From Portulaca oleracea (lineage: Eukaryota; Streptophyta; Magnoliopsida; Caryophyllales; Portulacaceae), in assembly GCA_029582165.1 (NCBI GenBank), contig CM055882.1, positions 21,486,867-21,550,866 of the forward strand: a DNA stretch of 64,000 nt. The letters run 5' to 3'. Every line of letters begins with the position of its first letter. Within the stretch, counting starts at the first letter, position 1. Both the position numbers and the translations under genes were made by a program. Positions 52,201-63,012 of the stretch are shown here, piece by piece. Below the pieces are notes generated by a model. It did not search any database, had not been told where the DNA came from, and saw nothing but the letters and a program-made list of their open reading frames with translations.

Positions 52201-53929
52201 GTAAGCCTTGAAGTTGATTGATATTTTCTATTTATGTTTTCATGCACCAAAATACTCAACACTGGGAAGCAACACGGACCGTGTTGCCAGCACTGTCGGT
52301 GAATGTGTTTCTTTAGGGTTTGAAATTAGTTTTTGGAAATTAATTATCAAATCCTATTGTTACTAAATCAAATATCAGGCATGAAATTTTATAAAATTTG
52401 TAAAGTTATGAAACTTGCAATTTTCAATAGATATACTTTGGAACACTTAATTTTAGGAAAAGTAGGTAACTTGTATGTAAAGGCATTTCATAAAGCCTAA
52501 ATTTACTTGGGCAATTAAGATAAAATTTGAAATTTTGTTATATTCTGTTAATCATGGAAATTGTTTAGGAAATTTTATTGAAAGTGTTTAGTATTTGTAT
52601 CCTTATGTGTGCTAAATTGCAATAAATATGACTTCATAATTTATTATTTAAGCATGTGTTATATTTGATATAATTATTGCAATATTACTTGTTTGCATTT
52701 TCTTCTAGTATGGATATAGATTAGTCAGTTCTATCGGTCTGCGTACTAGGTTGGGTGAAATACGGCTTACGTGTCGTTATTGAATTATTTAAATTTCAAT
52801 TTCAATTGAGCTTATTTTAATTCATGTAAAGTCTCTTTGTGAGAGGTCCACTTTGTAAATTATAGTAATTGGAGAAATCAAGTTGAGTGGGAGCTTAACA
52901 ACAATGAAGATGTTGATCCGAGTGGGAGTTCTTGAAGACTGTCAAGGCTGGTTAAATTAGTATGATTAAGTTTAGGTGGCCATACTAGGGGTTTTATTTT
53001 ATGCTTTAATTTTTTATAGCATGTTGTTTCATTATGTCTCTTATCTTTTTCGAAAGATTTTACCTAGAATTGCATGCTTAGGTTAATAGAACTTACTCTC
53101 AAAATTGAATCATTGCTCAACCTACCGAAACAACACTTAGATGGAAAATAATATCGCCAAAGCGAATTATTTTGTCTTTCTCTAATAAGTAGAGTGGGTA
53201 TAAGGTCAATTCTAATTGACTATCAAAATAGTTTTGGACTAAGAGCAAAAAAGAGGAATATTGTATTCAATACATATTTCTTGCCAAGAGTATTTTGAAT
53301 GATCGATTATGAGATGATGCACCAAAGGTCATATGAGCTCTAGTTTTGTTGGGCCAAAGTCCACTTGAGCTCATGTGCCTTCTGGGTCTTGGTTAAAATT
53401 GAAACACAAAGTGAGAGTGAATAAGGTGTTATAATTTTGAAATTAAACAATTTAATTTCTATTTTGATGAATAATAACTAAAATGAACTAATTTGTCTCA
53501 TAGAATCATTTGTCTTTTCACTCAAACATCCACCACTAATCAAATATTGTTTTCTCCTTGAGAAAGAGAAGAACAATGACACCAATTCCTTAATTGACAT
53601 CACCATCGCAAGATTATCTTGGAGGCAAATAAAAGGAATATGTCTTTGATATAACATTGAGTTAGACATCAATATAAAGAGGTAAATCAAGTCAAATGGA
53701 TACAAGTAATGTCATATTATCCATGCGAATTTCACTTCAAAATATTTGAAGGTTAGAGGAAGGATTTCAATGTTGCCAACTCAAGACCAAGTTCAACATA
53801 CTAGTTAGAGTTGCTAAATATGAATCCAATAACCAGATAGTCTCGGTTAAGCTCAATAAGGGCCAATTGATGGCATTCATATGCTGAATAATTTGATTAT
53901 TTTAAACAAGAGAAACCTCAGACCCCCTT
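52201..53929 (+). pseudogene. Copia element E leader and decayed gag 5' part
   Basis: After the tandem repeats come non-coding leader (52200-53090) and a degenerate gag (about 53150-53929) with no frame longer than a few dozen codons. Recognition as gag is mainly from continuity with the zinc-knuckle region at 60730. The minus-strand frame 53478-53705 is not credited. Confidence 0.45.
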
Positions 53930-54934
53930 TGAAGAGTCCCGAGTTCCGTTCTCGTCCCTCGTAACCTTTGCTAAGCTAACCGCCTCAACCACGGTGAATC
54001 TCGAGGTGCGATTCCCGGTGAAGCCCGGAAACACAAGGGTAGTCTCGACCATCCATTGGATGGGAACCGAGACCTTCTAAGGAGGCCCGCTTGTGCCCCG
54101 ACCCCCGGAGGCTCGAGGTCGTACCTTCCCGAGATGTTGAACAATGTCGTGACGGGATCCGGGTTACTTTTGGAACCTTTTGGACAGGCCTTAGGCGCGC
54201 CCGAGCCACAACGAGTCACGCCCGAGACGTTTCACTGCCCCAGGAGGTTAGGCCCGCGACCTGGTACGTAGCGCCCGCGAGAGCGGCAAACAGCGCCTTG
54301 TCGCGCCCGAGTCAGATTGTAGCGCGCTCGCGACGTCACACTGTCGCTCGCTCGTAGCGTCCGCTACGTTGTTGGTCAGGCCCGCTACCTTGTCGCCTAA
54401 TGACCTAGCTCGCCCGAGTCAGCGCCAGGCTCGCCCGCGCCGCACGACTGACCGACACCGTCGCGCCCGCGACGCTGCAGGTCGCGCCGCGACCTGCTTG
54501 AAGCTATTCTTCTTCTTTGTCGATGACTGACACGCGCCTGAGTCGATCTTCGCTGGCCGGTCCCATTTTTCTGCCGATTTAACTTGCCAAAACGACTGTG
54601 TTTTGGGCTTTATCCATATTGTATAAATACTCGTTGGCCCTCATTTTCTGGGCATACTTGAATGATATTGAATGCCATTGCTTGAGAACTCTCTAAGCCT
54701 CTCTCCCAAAATTCTTGTTTACTTTATCAAATCTTTATTTGGTGGTGTTCAAGTCATTTCTTTAGTGATTAATGGTGGTTTAGCCTAATTAATCATGGTG
54801 GAATGTTAAGCCAAGGTTGTGGACTCTCATAGCCAAGGTCATATGCAAACCCTACCGAACCCAAGCTCGGTTTTCCTCTGATTTTCTTCCGAAAACTCAA
54901 GCTCCATTCATCCCACCACGACGGTAACGCTCCA
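53930..54934 (+). mobile_element. 5' LTR of element D
   Basis: Begins TGAAGAGTCCC and ends ACGCTCCA. The palindromic GC core (54255-54500) contains CGTAGCGTCCGCTACG (54353-54368), CGTCGCGCCCGCGACG (54459-54474) and CAGGTCGCGCCGCGACCTG (54478-54496). The TATA box TATAAATA is at 54622-54629. Confidence 0.93.
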
Positions 54935-54935
54935 T

Positions 54936-54947
54936 CTGGTATCAAAG
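54936..54947 (+). other. tRNA-Met primer-binding site of element D
   Basis: TGGTATCAAAGC begins two bases after the LTR; one mismatch to the standard TGGTATCAGAGC. Confidence 0.9.
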
Positions 54948-55173
54948 CTTCGGTTTTCATTTGGCTTGAGTTTATGCTTTGTTCTTGCTAGTGTTTTTTC
55001 TAGTGTTGGGTTTTGTGGGTTGTATGCAAATATTGGTGTTCCCCAACCCCATTGCTACCCAAGTGTGTTGGGAATTATTGTATTGTGAATGTATTTGTTG
55101 GATTTGTAGCTATTTGGTGCATTGAAAAGAAGTTGGAAAATAGTGCACGCGAGGTGTTCGATGAAATGTCTGA

Positions 55174-56790
55174 GTGAAAAAAACACAAAGAACCCTTAGT
55201 CAAACACTTGCAACCTACAAAAGAACCTTCAAACTCCACAAATTACCCCAAACACTAACCGTCTCTCACCTTTCTCCCGGTATGGCCGACGGAGCTCGCC
55301 CCAAACGAGAGGAATCGAGCCACCGGGGTAGCCCTCAAATTCAAGCTCTCGAGAGCCGACTCACCACTTATGATGAACGCTTCTCCACCGTTGAGCACAC
55401 CCTTAATGCCATCATGGCACGGTTGGACAACCTCACCCAAGAGCGCCTAGGTCCGCCCCGAGATGAACGTCAAAGGCGTGGCCCAAGCCCTATTCGTCCT
55501 CCTCCTACATTCGAGTCGAGTGACGATGATAGAGGTTCCCCACGTCGCCGTCCACGTGGGCAAGTACATGATCGGCCCCCTCGTAACGACTTCCAGAACG
55601 TCAAAATTGACATTCCCGAATTCAATGGTTCCAGTGACCCTGACGAGTACCTTGAGTGGATCCAAATGATGGATAGGATCTTTGAGACCAAGGGGTACAA
55701 TGATGAGAAGGCCTATAAGATCGCTAGCCTAAAACTCACCAAAGCCGCATCGCTTTGGTTTGAGAATGTGAAAGCACAAAGGGCTCGGGAAGGTCGAACG
55801 AGAATCACCACTTGGACACGGCTTAAACAGTTGATGAACTGTCATTTCTTGCCCACCACCTACCAACAGGATGTATTGAGGAAAGTCTACGCCTTAACCC
55901 AGGGCAAGCGATCTGTGAGTGACTACATTCAAGAGTTCGAGCAACTCCCGCATCAAAAGCGATCTTCAAGAACCTGAGGCGCAAACCATGATGCGTTTCT
56001 TGAATGGATTGGATTCCTCAGTTGCCAAGAAAGTTGAGGTTCAACCGTACTACTCCATGGATGACTTGTGCAGTTTGGCCATTCGGGTTGAACGACAAAA
56101 GAAAGAAAAGGCTACTTCCAAACCGGCACCAAGAGCTTTCTTTCCACCGCCTAGCCGACCTCCTCCATATTCGGGTACCCCGAAACCCATTGAGACACCC
56201 AAGTTTCCTTCGATACCTCACACGGATAAGGGAAAGGGACTTGTTGTAGCGTCTCCAACGGACCCCTCTTGTCGGATGGAGGGTAGGAAATGCTTTAAAT
56301 GCCACGGCTATGGTCACTATCAGGCGGATTGTCCGAACCGATGGACCTTGACTCTCAAGGAGGTTCAGGATATCGATGAGGAATTGCAAGCAGCCCAGGA
56401 TGAGTCCGAAGTGATTGTTGAGGATGCGCTCACTAGTGAAGATGACGGTGCCGCCCCCACACCCCACGTACATGGTGACGCCCTTGTCTTGAGGCGGGTA
56501 TTACACACTCAGGAAGTCCCTCTCGACAAGGCCCAACGGGAGATGATCTTTCAATCTCGGTGTTTCGTGGGAGGCAAGGTGTGTAACCTTATTATTGATG
56601 GAGGGAGTTGCACCAACGTCGCTTCAACGTATATGGTCAAGAAGCTTGGATTGCCGCTATTACCTCACCCTCGACCTTATTCTCTCAAGTGGCTCAAGGA
56701 CCAAGATGGCATCAAGGTAACTAAACATGTCCTGGTGAATTTGTCTTTTGTACTAACTACGATGATTATGTTATTTGTGATGTTGTTCCT
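55174..56790 (+). pseudogene. Gag and protease of element D, two frameshifts
   Basis: Gag runs open from 55174 (the internal ATG at 55282, MADGARPK, is the more usual kind of start) with the retrotransposon gag core at about 55600-55960 (NGSSDPDEYLEWIQ, YKIASLKLTKAASLWFENVK). A one-base shift near 55950 moves the frame to 55919-56794. There a CX2CX4HX4C knuckle (CFKCHGYGHYQADC, 56291-56332) and the protease site IIDGGSCTN (about 56592-56618) are intact. A second shift near 56745 separates protease from the RT frame. In intact relatives this is one continuous ORF. Confidence 0.9.
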
Positions 56791-59700
56791 ATGAGTGCTT
56801 GCCACATATTGTTGGGACGTCCTTGGCAATTCGACAAGCAAACGGTGCACAACGGGTTGAAAAACACCTACACTTTTACTCACAGGGGCAAGAGGGTTAA
56901 GCTACTCCCGTTAGCTCCACATGAAATTATCTCTCCAAAACCCGGGGTGGGAAGTGAGAAACCCAAACACATGAGCGAAACACGGGTTGAGCGAGCTCTA
57001 AGCAAGGGGAAGGTCGTTTTTGCCTTACTCCTCTTAGAAGCAAACAAAAGTGAGATAGAGAAACCCTTGCAACCTCTTGTCGCCCCTCTCGTTGCCAAGT
57101 TCGGAGACGTCTTCCCCGATGATCTACCACTGCGTCTTCCACCTATTCGGGGAATCGAGCACCAGATCGACCTTATGCCCCGAGCACCACTTCCCAACAA
57201 AGCGGCTTACCGATGCAACCCGCAAGAAACCAAGGAGCTACAACGCCAAGTGGACGAACTCGTTTCAAGGGGCTTCGTTAGGGAAAGCATGAGCCCTTGT
57301 TCGGTCTCGGCCCTCCCGGTTCCCAAGAAGGATGGCACCTACCAGATGTGTGTCGACAGTCGAGCCATCAACAACATCACCATCAAGTATCGGTACCCCA
57401 TACCGAGGCTCGATGACATGCTCGACGAGTTGCACGGATCTTGTATCTTTTCCAAGATCGACCTCCGGAGCGGCTACCATCAGATTCACATGCGAGAAGG
57501 GGACGAGTGGAAGACGGAGTTCAAGGCCAAGGGAGGCTTGTACGAGTGGCTTGTCATGCCATTTGGTCTCTCTAACGCCCCTAGCACGTTCATGCGACTC
57601 ATGAACGAGGTCATGAGGCCATTCATCGGCAAATTCGTGGTGGTTTATTTCGACGACATCCTTGTGTATTCCAAGAATGAAGCTGAGCACCTCTCGCATT
57701 TGGAGTCTGTTTTCTGGGTTCTACGACAACAAAAGTTGTTTGGCAAGATCGAGAAGTGCGAATTTTGCACTCCGCAAGTCACATTTCTTGGGTACATAGT
57801 CTCTAATCGAGGTATTTCCGTGGATCCTTCGAAAGTGGAAGCTATACGCTCATGCCCTTCTCCCTCTACTATCACGGAGGTGAGAAGCTTCCACGACCTT
57901 GGTTCGTTCTACCGCCGATTCATCAAAGGATTTAGCACCCTCACCACCTCTATCACCGAGTGTATGAAAAAGGGCACCTTTGAGTGGACCCGAGCGACCC
58001 AAGGGGCCTTTGAGAAACTGAAGGCTCGACTTTGTGAAGCTCCGGTACTTGCTCTCCCGGACTTTTCACAAGTCTTCGAGGTGGATTGTGACGCCAGTGG
58101 AGTGGGCATTGGAGCCGTGCTCATGCAAAATCAGCGCCCCATTGCTTACTTCAGCGAGAAGCTCAGTGGGTCACGAAAGAACTACTCTACCTACGACAAG
58201 GAGTTCTACGCTCTTGTTCGTGCCCTTGACCATTGGTCCCACTACTTGAGGCCTAACCAATTCGTGCTTCATTCTGACCATGAGGCTCTCAAGTACCTGA
58301 ACGGTCAACACAAGCTCAACACGCGTCATGCGAAGTGGGTGGAGTATCTACAAAGTTTTAAATTCGTGGCTAAATACAAAAAGGGGAGCGTCAATGTGGT
58401 TGCCGATGCACTTTTTATGAGGCATTCTCTTCTTTCGGTAGTTGAAGCGAGGGTTCTTAAGTTCCAACACATGCGAGAGTTTTACAAGGAAGATAAGGAC
58501 TTCAAGGCACACCTCGATGGTGGCAGTGGTTCCTATGTACTCCAAGACAGGTTCCTTTTCAAGGGGAACAAATTGTATGTTCCCAAGTGTCCATTGAGGA
58601 AGCTATTGGTACGAGAAGTTCACGGAGGTGGTCTAGCCGGTCATTTCGGCATCAATAAGACCCTTGACATGCTAAAGGAGCATTTTTATTGGCCTAGAAT
58701 GGGAGGAGACGTACACGGTATGATTTCTAAGTGTAGCACGTGGCATCATGCCAAAAGCCAGTTTCACCAAGGGCTTTACACTCCTCTTCCCGTTTCGAAT
58801 GGCCCGTGGGAAGATTTGAGCATGGACTTCATCATTGCTCTTCCCCGAACCATGCGTGGCAAGGACTCCGTCCTCGTCGTTGTTGGCCGTTTCTCCAAGA
58901 TGGCGCACTTCGTCGCTTGTGAGAAAACCGACGACGCCACTCACATCGCTAATCTCTTCTTCCGGGAGATAATGAGGTTGCACGGTGTTCCAAGGACCAT
59001 TGTTTCCGATCGTGACACGAAATTCATGAATCATTTTTGGAGGTCCCTATGGAAACTCCTTGGAACGAAGCTCCTTTTCAGCACATCGCACCACCCTCAA
59101 ACGGATGGTCAAACCGAGGTCACCAACAAGACCCTCACTACCTTGCTTCGGGGTCTTGTGAGCAAGAATCTACGCGACTGGGATGCTAAGCTTTGTCAGG
59201 TCGAGTTCGCGTACAACCGGGCTCCTTCATTCGCTACGGGTCGCTTGCCTTTTGAAACTTGTTACGGGGTGAATCCTATCACTCCCATCGACCTCCTTCC
59301 TCTACCTTTGGAGGCAAGGGCGAGTTTTGAGGCAAGCGAGAAGGCCGCCGAGATTCAAAAGCTTCACCGCCAGATCCGGGAGAAAATCGAGAGAACTAAT
59401 GAGCTCTACAAGTTCCGAGTTAACCGGCACCGCCGGAACATCACTTTTAAACCCGGGGACTTGGTTTGGCTCCACTTGAGGAAGGAACGGTTTCCTTCAC
59501 GGTGGAAAAGCAAGCTCATGCCAAGAAGTGAGGGACCGTTCAAGGTGTTGGAGAAAATAAACGATAACGCCTACAAGCTCGATCTTCCTGGCGATATGGG
59601 AGTCTCTTCCACGTTCAACATTGGCGATCTTGCACCCTACATTGAGGATGTTGAACGCGATGCGGATTTGAGCGCAAATCCTCTTCAAGAAGGGGAGGAT

Positions 59701-60144
59701 GAAGAGTCCCGGGTTCCGTTCTCATCCCTGGTAACCTTTTCTATGCGAGCCGCCTCAACCATGGTGAATCTCGAGGTGCAATTCCCGGTGAAGCCCGGAA
59801 ACGCAAGGGTAGTCTCGGCCATCCATTGGATGGGACCGAGACCTTCTAAGGAGGCCCGCTCGTGCCCCGACCCTTGGAGGCCCAAGGCCGTACCGTTCCG
59901 AGATGTTGAACAATGCCGTGACGGGATTCGGGTAACTTTTGGAACGTTTTGGACAGGCCTTAGGTGCGCCCGAGCCACATTGAGTCACGCCCGAGCCGTT
60001 TCACTGCCCCAGGAGGTCGCGCCAACGACCTGGTACGTAGCGCCCGCGACACCTGCAGACAGCGCCTTGTCGCGCTCGACCGACACCGCCACTCGCCGCG
60101 TCGCCGCAGTCGCGCCACGACTCTTCTTCTTCGCTGTCGCCTAG
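56791..60144 (+). pseudogene. RT-RNase H-integrase ORF of element D, 1117 codons, extending into the 3' LTR
   Basis: RT has catalytic YFDD at residues 286-289, with SRAINNIT and GLSNAPSTFMRL. RNase H starts at about residue 430 (VDCDASGVGIGAVLM). The integrase zinc finger has His at 611 and 618 and Cys at 648, but position 651, where the second Cys is expected, is Trp (CSTW). The core triad is D679, D740 and E776 with 35-residue spacing between the last two. A GPF-type module lies at about 913. No chromodomain follows. The LTR begins at residue 970, and the frame stays open 445 bp into it. In the 5' LTR copy an extra A (ATGGGAACC versus ATGGGACC) creates an early stop, so the longer tail probably arose by a one-base loss. 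The first codon is only the first Met after the upstream shift. Confidence 0.92.
59687..59699 (+). other. Polypurine tract of element D
   Basis: AAGAAGGGGAGGA directly precedes the 3' LTR start TGAAGAG; it is also translated as part of the pol ORF. Confidence 0.92.
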
Positions 60145-60557
60145 TGACTGGGCGCGCTGAGTCACCGCTGGCCGCCGAGCCGGTCCCATTTTTCTGCCGA
60201 TTTTGCCTGCCGAAACGACTGTGTTTTAGGCTTTATCCATTTTGCATAAATACTCGTTGGCCCTCATTTTCTGGGCAGACTTGAATGATATTGAATGCCA
60301 TTGCTTGAGAGCTCTCTAAGCCTCTCTCCCAAAATTATTGTTTACTTTATCCAATCTTTATTTAGTTGTGTTCAAGTCATTTCTTTAGTGATTAATGGTG
60401 GTTTAGCCTAATTAATCATGGTGGAATGTTAGGCCAAGGTTGTGGACTCTCCTAGCCAAGGTCATATGCAAACCCTACCGAACCCAAGCTCGGTTTTCCT
60501 TTGATTTTCTTCCGAAAACTCAAGCTCCATTCATCCCACCACGACGGTAACGCTCCA
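59700..60557 (+). mobile_element. 3' LTR of element D
   Basis: Aligned with the 5' LTR, the outer parts differ by a few percent. The GC core (60010-60180) is about 150 bp shorter and rearranged, with AGGTCGCGCCAACGACCT (60014-60031) among its words. The TATA region reads GCATAAATAC, so the box has lost a T to C change. Confidence 0.93.
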
Positions 60558-60562
60558 CCCTT

Positions 60563-62865
60563 TTAGCCAAAAGGTTGGTGACCAAAGGTAGTCTTATAGT
60601 GAAAAGGGAAATTAGATTTAAGAAATCTATCAAAGACAAGAAGTCAAAGAAAAGGTAAGGACAAACAGTTGTACATACCCAACAAATAACAGCTACCGGT
60701 TAACAACCAGATCATCTATGCTTTTATTGTAATTGTATATGACACTGGATGCGTGAATGTCTAAACTATAAGGAAGACTTGTGATGTAGTAATATGATTT
60801 CATTTCTAGGTCAGTGCGTATATGATACATAGTACCCTTATTAAACCCACATTAGGTATTAGATACCGGTTGTAAACAAGGTTATTAGAATCGGATCCTA
60901 ACTCGGATCCATAGGGTAGTCAGGATCGGAATTAACCAACTTAGGATCATGGATGAGAATGTTGATAGTAGAATCGCATTGAGAATTTTGGATCATAAAA
61001 TCGTAGAATCGTAGATTAGGATCGGGATTTTATTAACTATGGCTATAAAACTCGCATTTATGCAAATATTCAGGATCTACAGCAATGTAGATGTGCTTGG
61101 AAGGATGAAAGTCCGCCTACAAATAGGAACATGCGAACAGTTGTAGCTCCTCATATAGAGTTGGTTATTTATCCGTTTCCTCAAGACTTATAACAAAATT
61201 TTATAGGTGATTCTATTTTCTCATTATTAGTGGAAATTTGATTTCAAGCTCTCAAATTAGAGAGAGAAGGTCTCAGATAAACACATCTAACATATCGAAA
61301 CCAAAAGGTTTAAAAGAAAGAACTCATGTTCAAACACGACTTTGAAACTAGTTATTTAGTCATGTAAATCAGAGCGCATTCGGAAGCGTCTCAGCTGTGA
61401 CAGACTTTTAAATGATCACGCTTTGAAACATACGATGTCTACAAAGCACGACTATGCCTTTTACAAGAAAAGGTGAATGTGCCAACAAACATTCGTACAT
61501 ACGGATGTAAGTAGACCATTGAGCACAGATACAAGGGATGAATTACTTCAAATCTTCAAAGATGAACCACATAAGACATGGTAATTCATGTCTCTGAGAT
61601 ACATTTGGAGCTGGAATGTTAAAATAGTTTAAAGATTTCCAGAATGGAGTAGACTTGGTAAGACATCGAGATCACCTAGATATGATCGAAAGGGTGCTAA
61701 TGGTTGAACTAAGAGTTTGAACAAATGACTCAAATGAAACATATCTCTGCACTGTAAGCTTAGTCATATTAATTAGAAATACATTCAGAAACTGCAAAGT
61801 ACAAGACTTATAGAAACCTCAACTTCGAAAAGTTCAAAGTTTTGTGAAGCATGTCTGATGGGTAAGATGACTAAATCACCTCTTAACCGGAATTGGTGAA
61901 CGAACTAGTGACCTGATAGGATGCATACATAGTGATGTGTTTTGGCCTATGAGCACTAGTGCTAGAGGAAGGTTTATCGTACCATTTCATCAATTTCAGT
62001 GACGATTTTAGTAGATATGGATATGTCTACTTAATACGACATAAGTCCAATTCCTTTGATATGTTCAAAGAGTTTCAAAGTGAAGTACAAAACCAACTTG
62101 TAAAGACAATGAAAACCCTTCAATTAGATTGAGGAGGTGAGTATTTGAGCCAAGATTTTACTGACCATCCTAGAGAGTGTGGAATTGTCCCACAACTTTC
62201 TCCGCTTGGAACACCATAGCACAATGGTGTGTCTAAAATGAGGAATCACACCCTATTAAGATATGGCATGACCTATGGTGGTTAAGTAAGCATTGCTAGT
62301 TGCCTTTTGGAGACAAACGCTATTGACCACAACTCTAGATGCTGAACAAGAATTATGTGAAGCACTAGAGAAGACACCATATATGATTTGGAGATGAAAG
62401 GTTCCTGAACTATTTTCTATAAGAAAGGGGTATCACTTCTACAAACTATTGTAAAGTATAATGTTTATATCTCAAAATGCTTTCTTCTTAGAGAGTATGT
62501 TAGTCCCTAAGAGAAAGAGTGGGAGACTTTTTGAACTTACCAAAGTTAAGAGACACAAACACTGTAATCATCACCTTAAACTCCACTACTTGGTCCCATT
62601 TCAAAATTTTTCTATTGGTTATAGGAAATTAGGAACGAGGTTGAGGTAGTAGAAGTTCCTCAAAAGTTGAAGAGGAGGTTCCATGGACCCTACTCTAAGC
62701 AAGGTCTAGTAAACAACTTTATTAGCTACAGAGATATCGATCTCTATGGATGGGCGTGAGATGCTACTTTTAGAAAGTAATGACTCTACCTACTACAAAT
62801 AAGCTTTAGCATGTCATGATTCCATGAAATCCAAGATAGACTCTGTGTATGAAACCAAGAGCATG
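60563..62865 (+). pseudogene. Copia element E: gag 3' part, integrase and RT start, heavily decayed
   Basis: A zinc-knuckle tail (HWMRECLNYKEDL, about 60748-60786) is recognisable. Integrase follows at about 61850-62290, with CLMGKMTKSP, IHSDVFGPMSTSARGRF, RYGYVYLIRHKSNSFDMF, GGEYLSQDFTDH and GIVPQLSPLGTP separated by stops. At 62735-62860 the text before the RT domain appears (DGREMLL, ACHDSMK, EIDSMYE in shifted frames). A foreign insert rich in GGATC/GATTC words lies at 60880-61060. Confidence 0.75.
60880..61060. repeat. GGATC/GATCC-rich insert in the Copia remnant
   Basis: About 180 bp with repeated ATCGGATCC, AGGATCGG, AGAATCG and GGATCAT words, unlike its surroundings. Probably a small element or simple-repeat expansion; ends not defined. 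Confidence 0.35.
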
Positions 62866-63012
62866 TTTGGCCAAGTTTCAACTTTTAAAAAATTTCGTTT
62901 TGGATACAGTTTCTGAAAAACTCATTCTATAGAAATTACTAGGTGTTTGATAGATGTATTTTCAGAAGTCGTTTTAAAAATCAAAAACAGTTTTCAAGTG
63001 TTTGGTTAATCA
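62866..63012. mobile_element. MITE remnant replacing the Copia 3' part
   Basis: AGCATGTTTGGCCAAG at 62871 and AAGTGTTTGGTTAATC near 62997 are terminal-type blocks of the GTGTTTGG class, in the same orientation rather than inverted. It is probably a composite of partial copies. Confidence 0.3.

Larger units (their letters stand above)
53930..60557 (+). mobile_element. Complete chromovirus-type Ty3/gypsy element D, probably CRM-like
   Basis: LTRs are 53930-54934 (1005 bp) and 59700-60557 (858 bp). The target duplication CCCTT is exact (53925-53929 and 60558-60562). PBS, gag, protease, RT, RNase H, integrase and PPT are in order. The pol ORF runs into the 3' LTR and there is no chromodomain after integrase. 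Both features, with the CRM-like DGGSCTNVAS and LLGRPWQFD text, suggest the centromeric CRM lineage; that is inference. Frameshifts and a zinc-finger change make it non-functional. Confidence 0.92.
50449..62865 (+). mobile_element. Ty1/copia element E, decayed, split by the chromovirus insertion
   Basis: It comprises the 5' LTR (50449-51202), PBS, a long leader, then gag, interrupted after 53929 by the Ty3 element and its target duplication. It resumes at 60563 with the rest of gag, integrase and the start of RT. Text stops resembling Copia near 62865 and no 3' LTR is present, so the 3' part is deleted. Confidence 0.8.

Noticed and set aside
53971..54357. Independent small genes in the GC-rich block
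   Set aside because: They lie in the 5' LTR of element D and correspond to the LTR-overlapping tail of its own pol ORF or to other frames of it.
51207..54947. tRNA-Met gene
   Set aside because: Only 12-13 nt matches at LTR borders; these are retrotransposon primer-binding sites, not tRNA genes.
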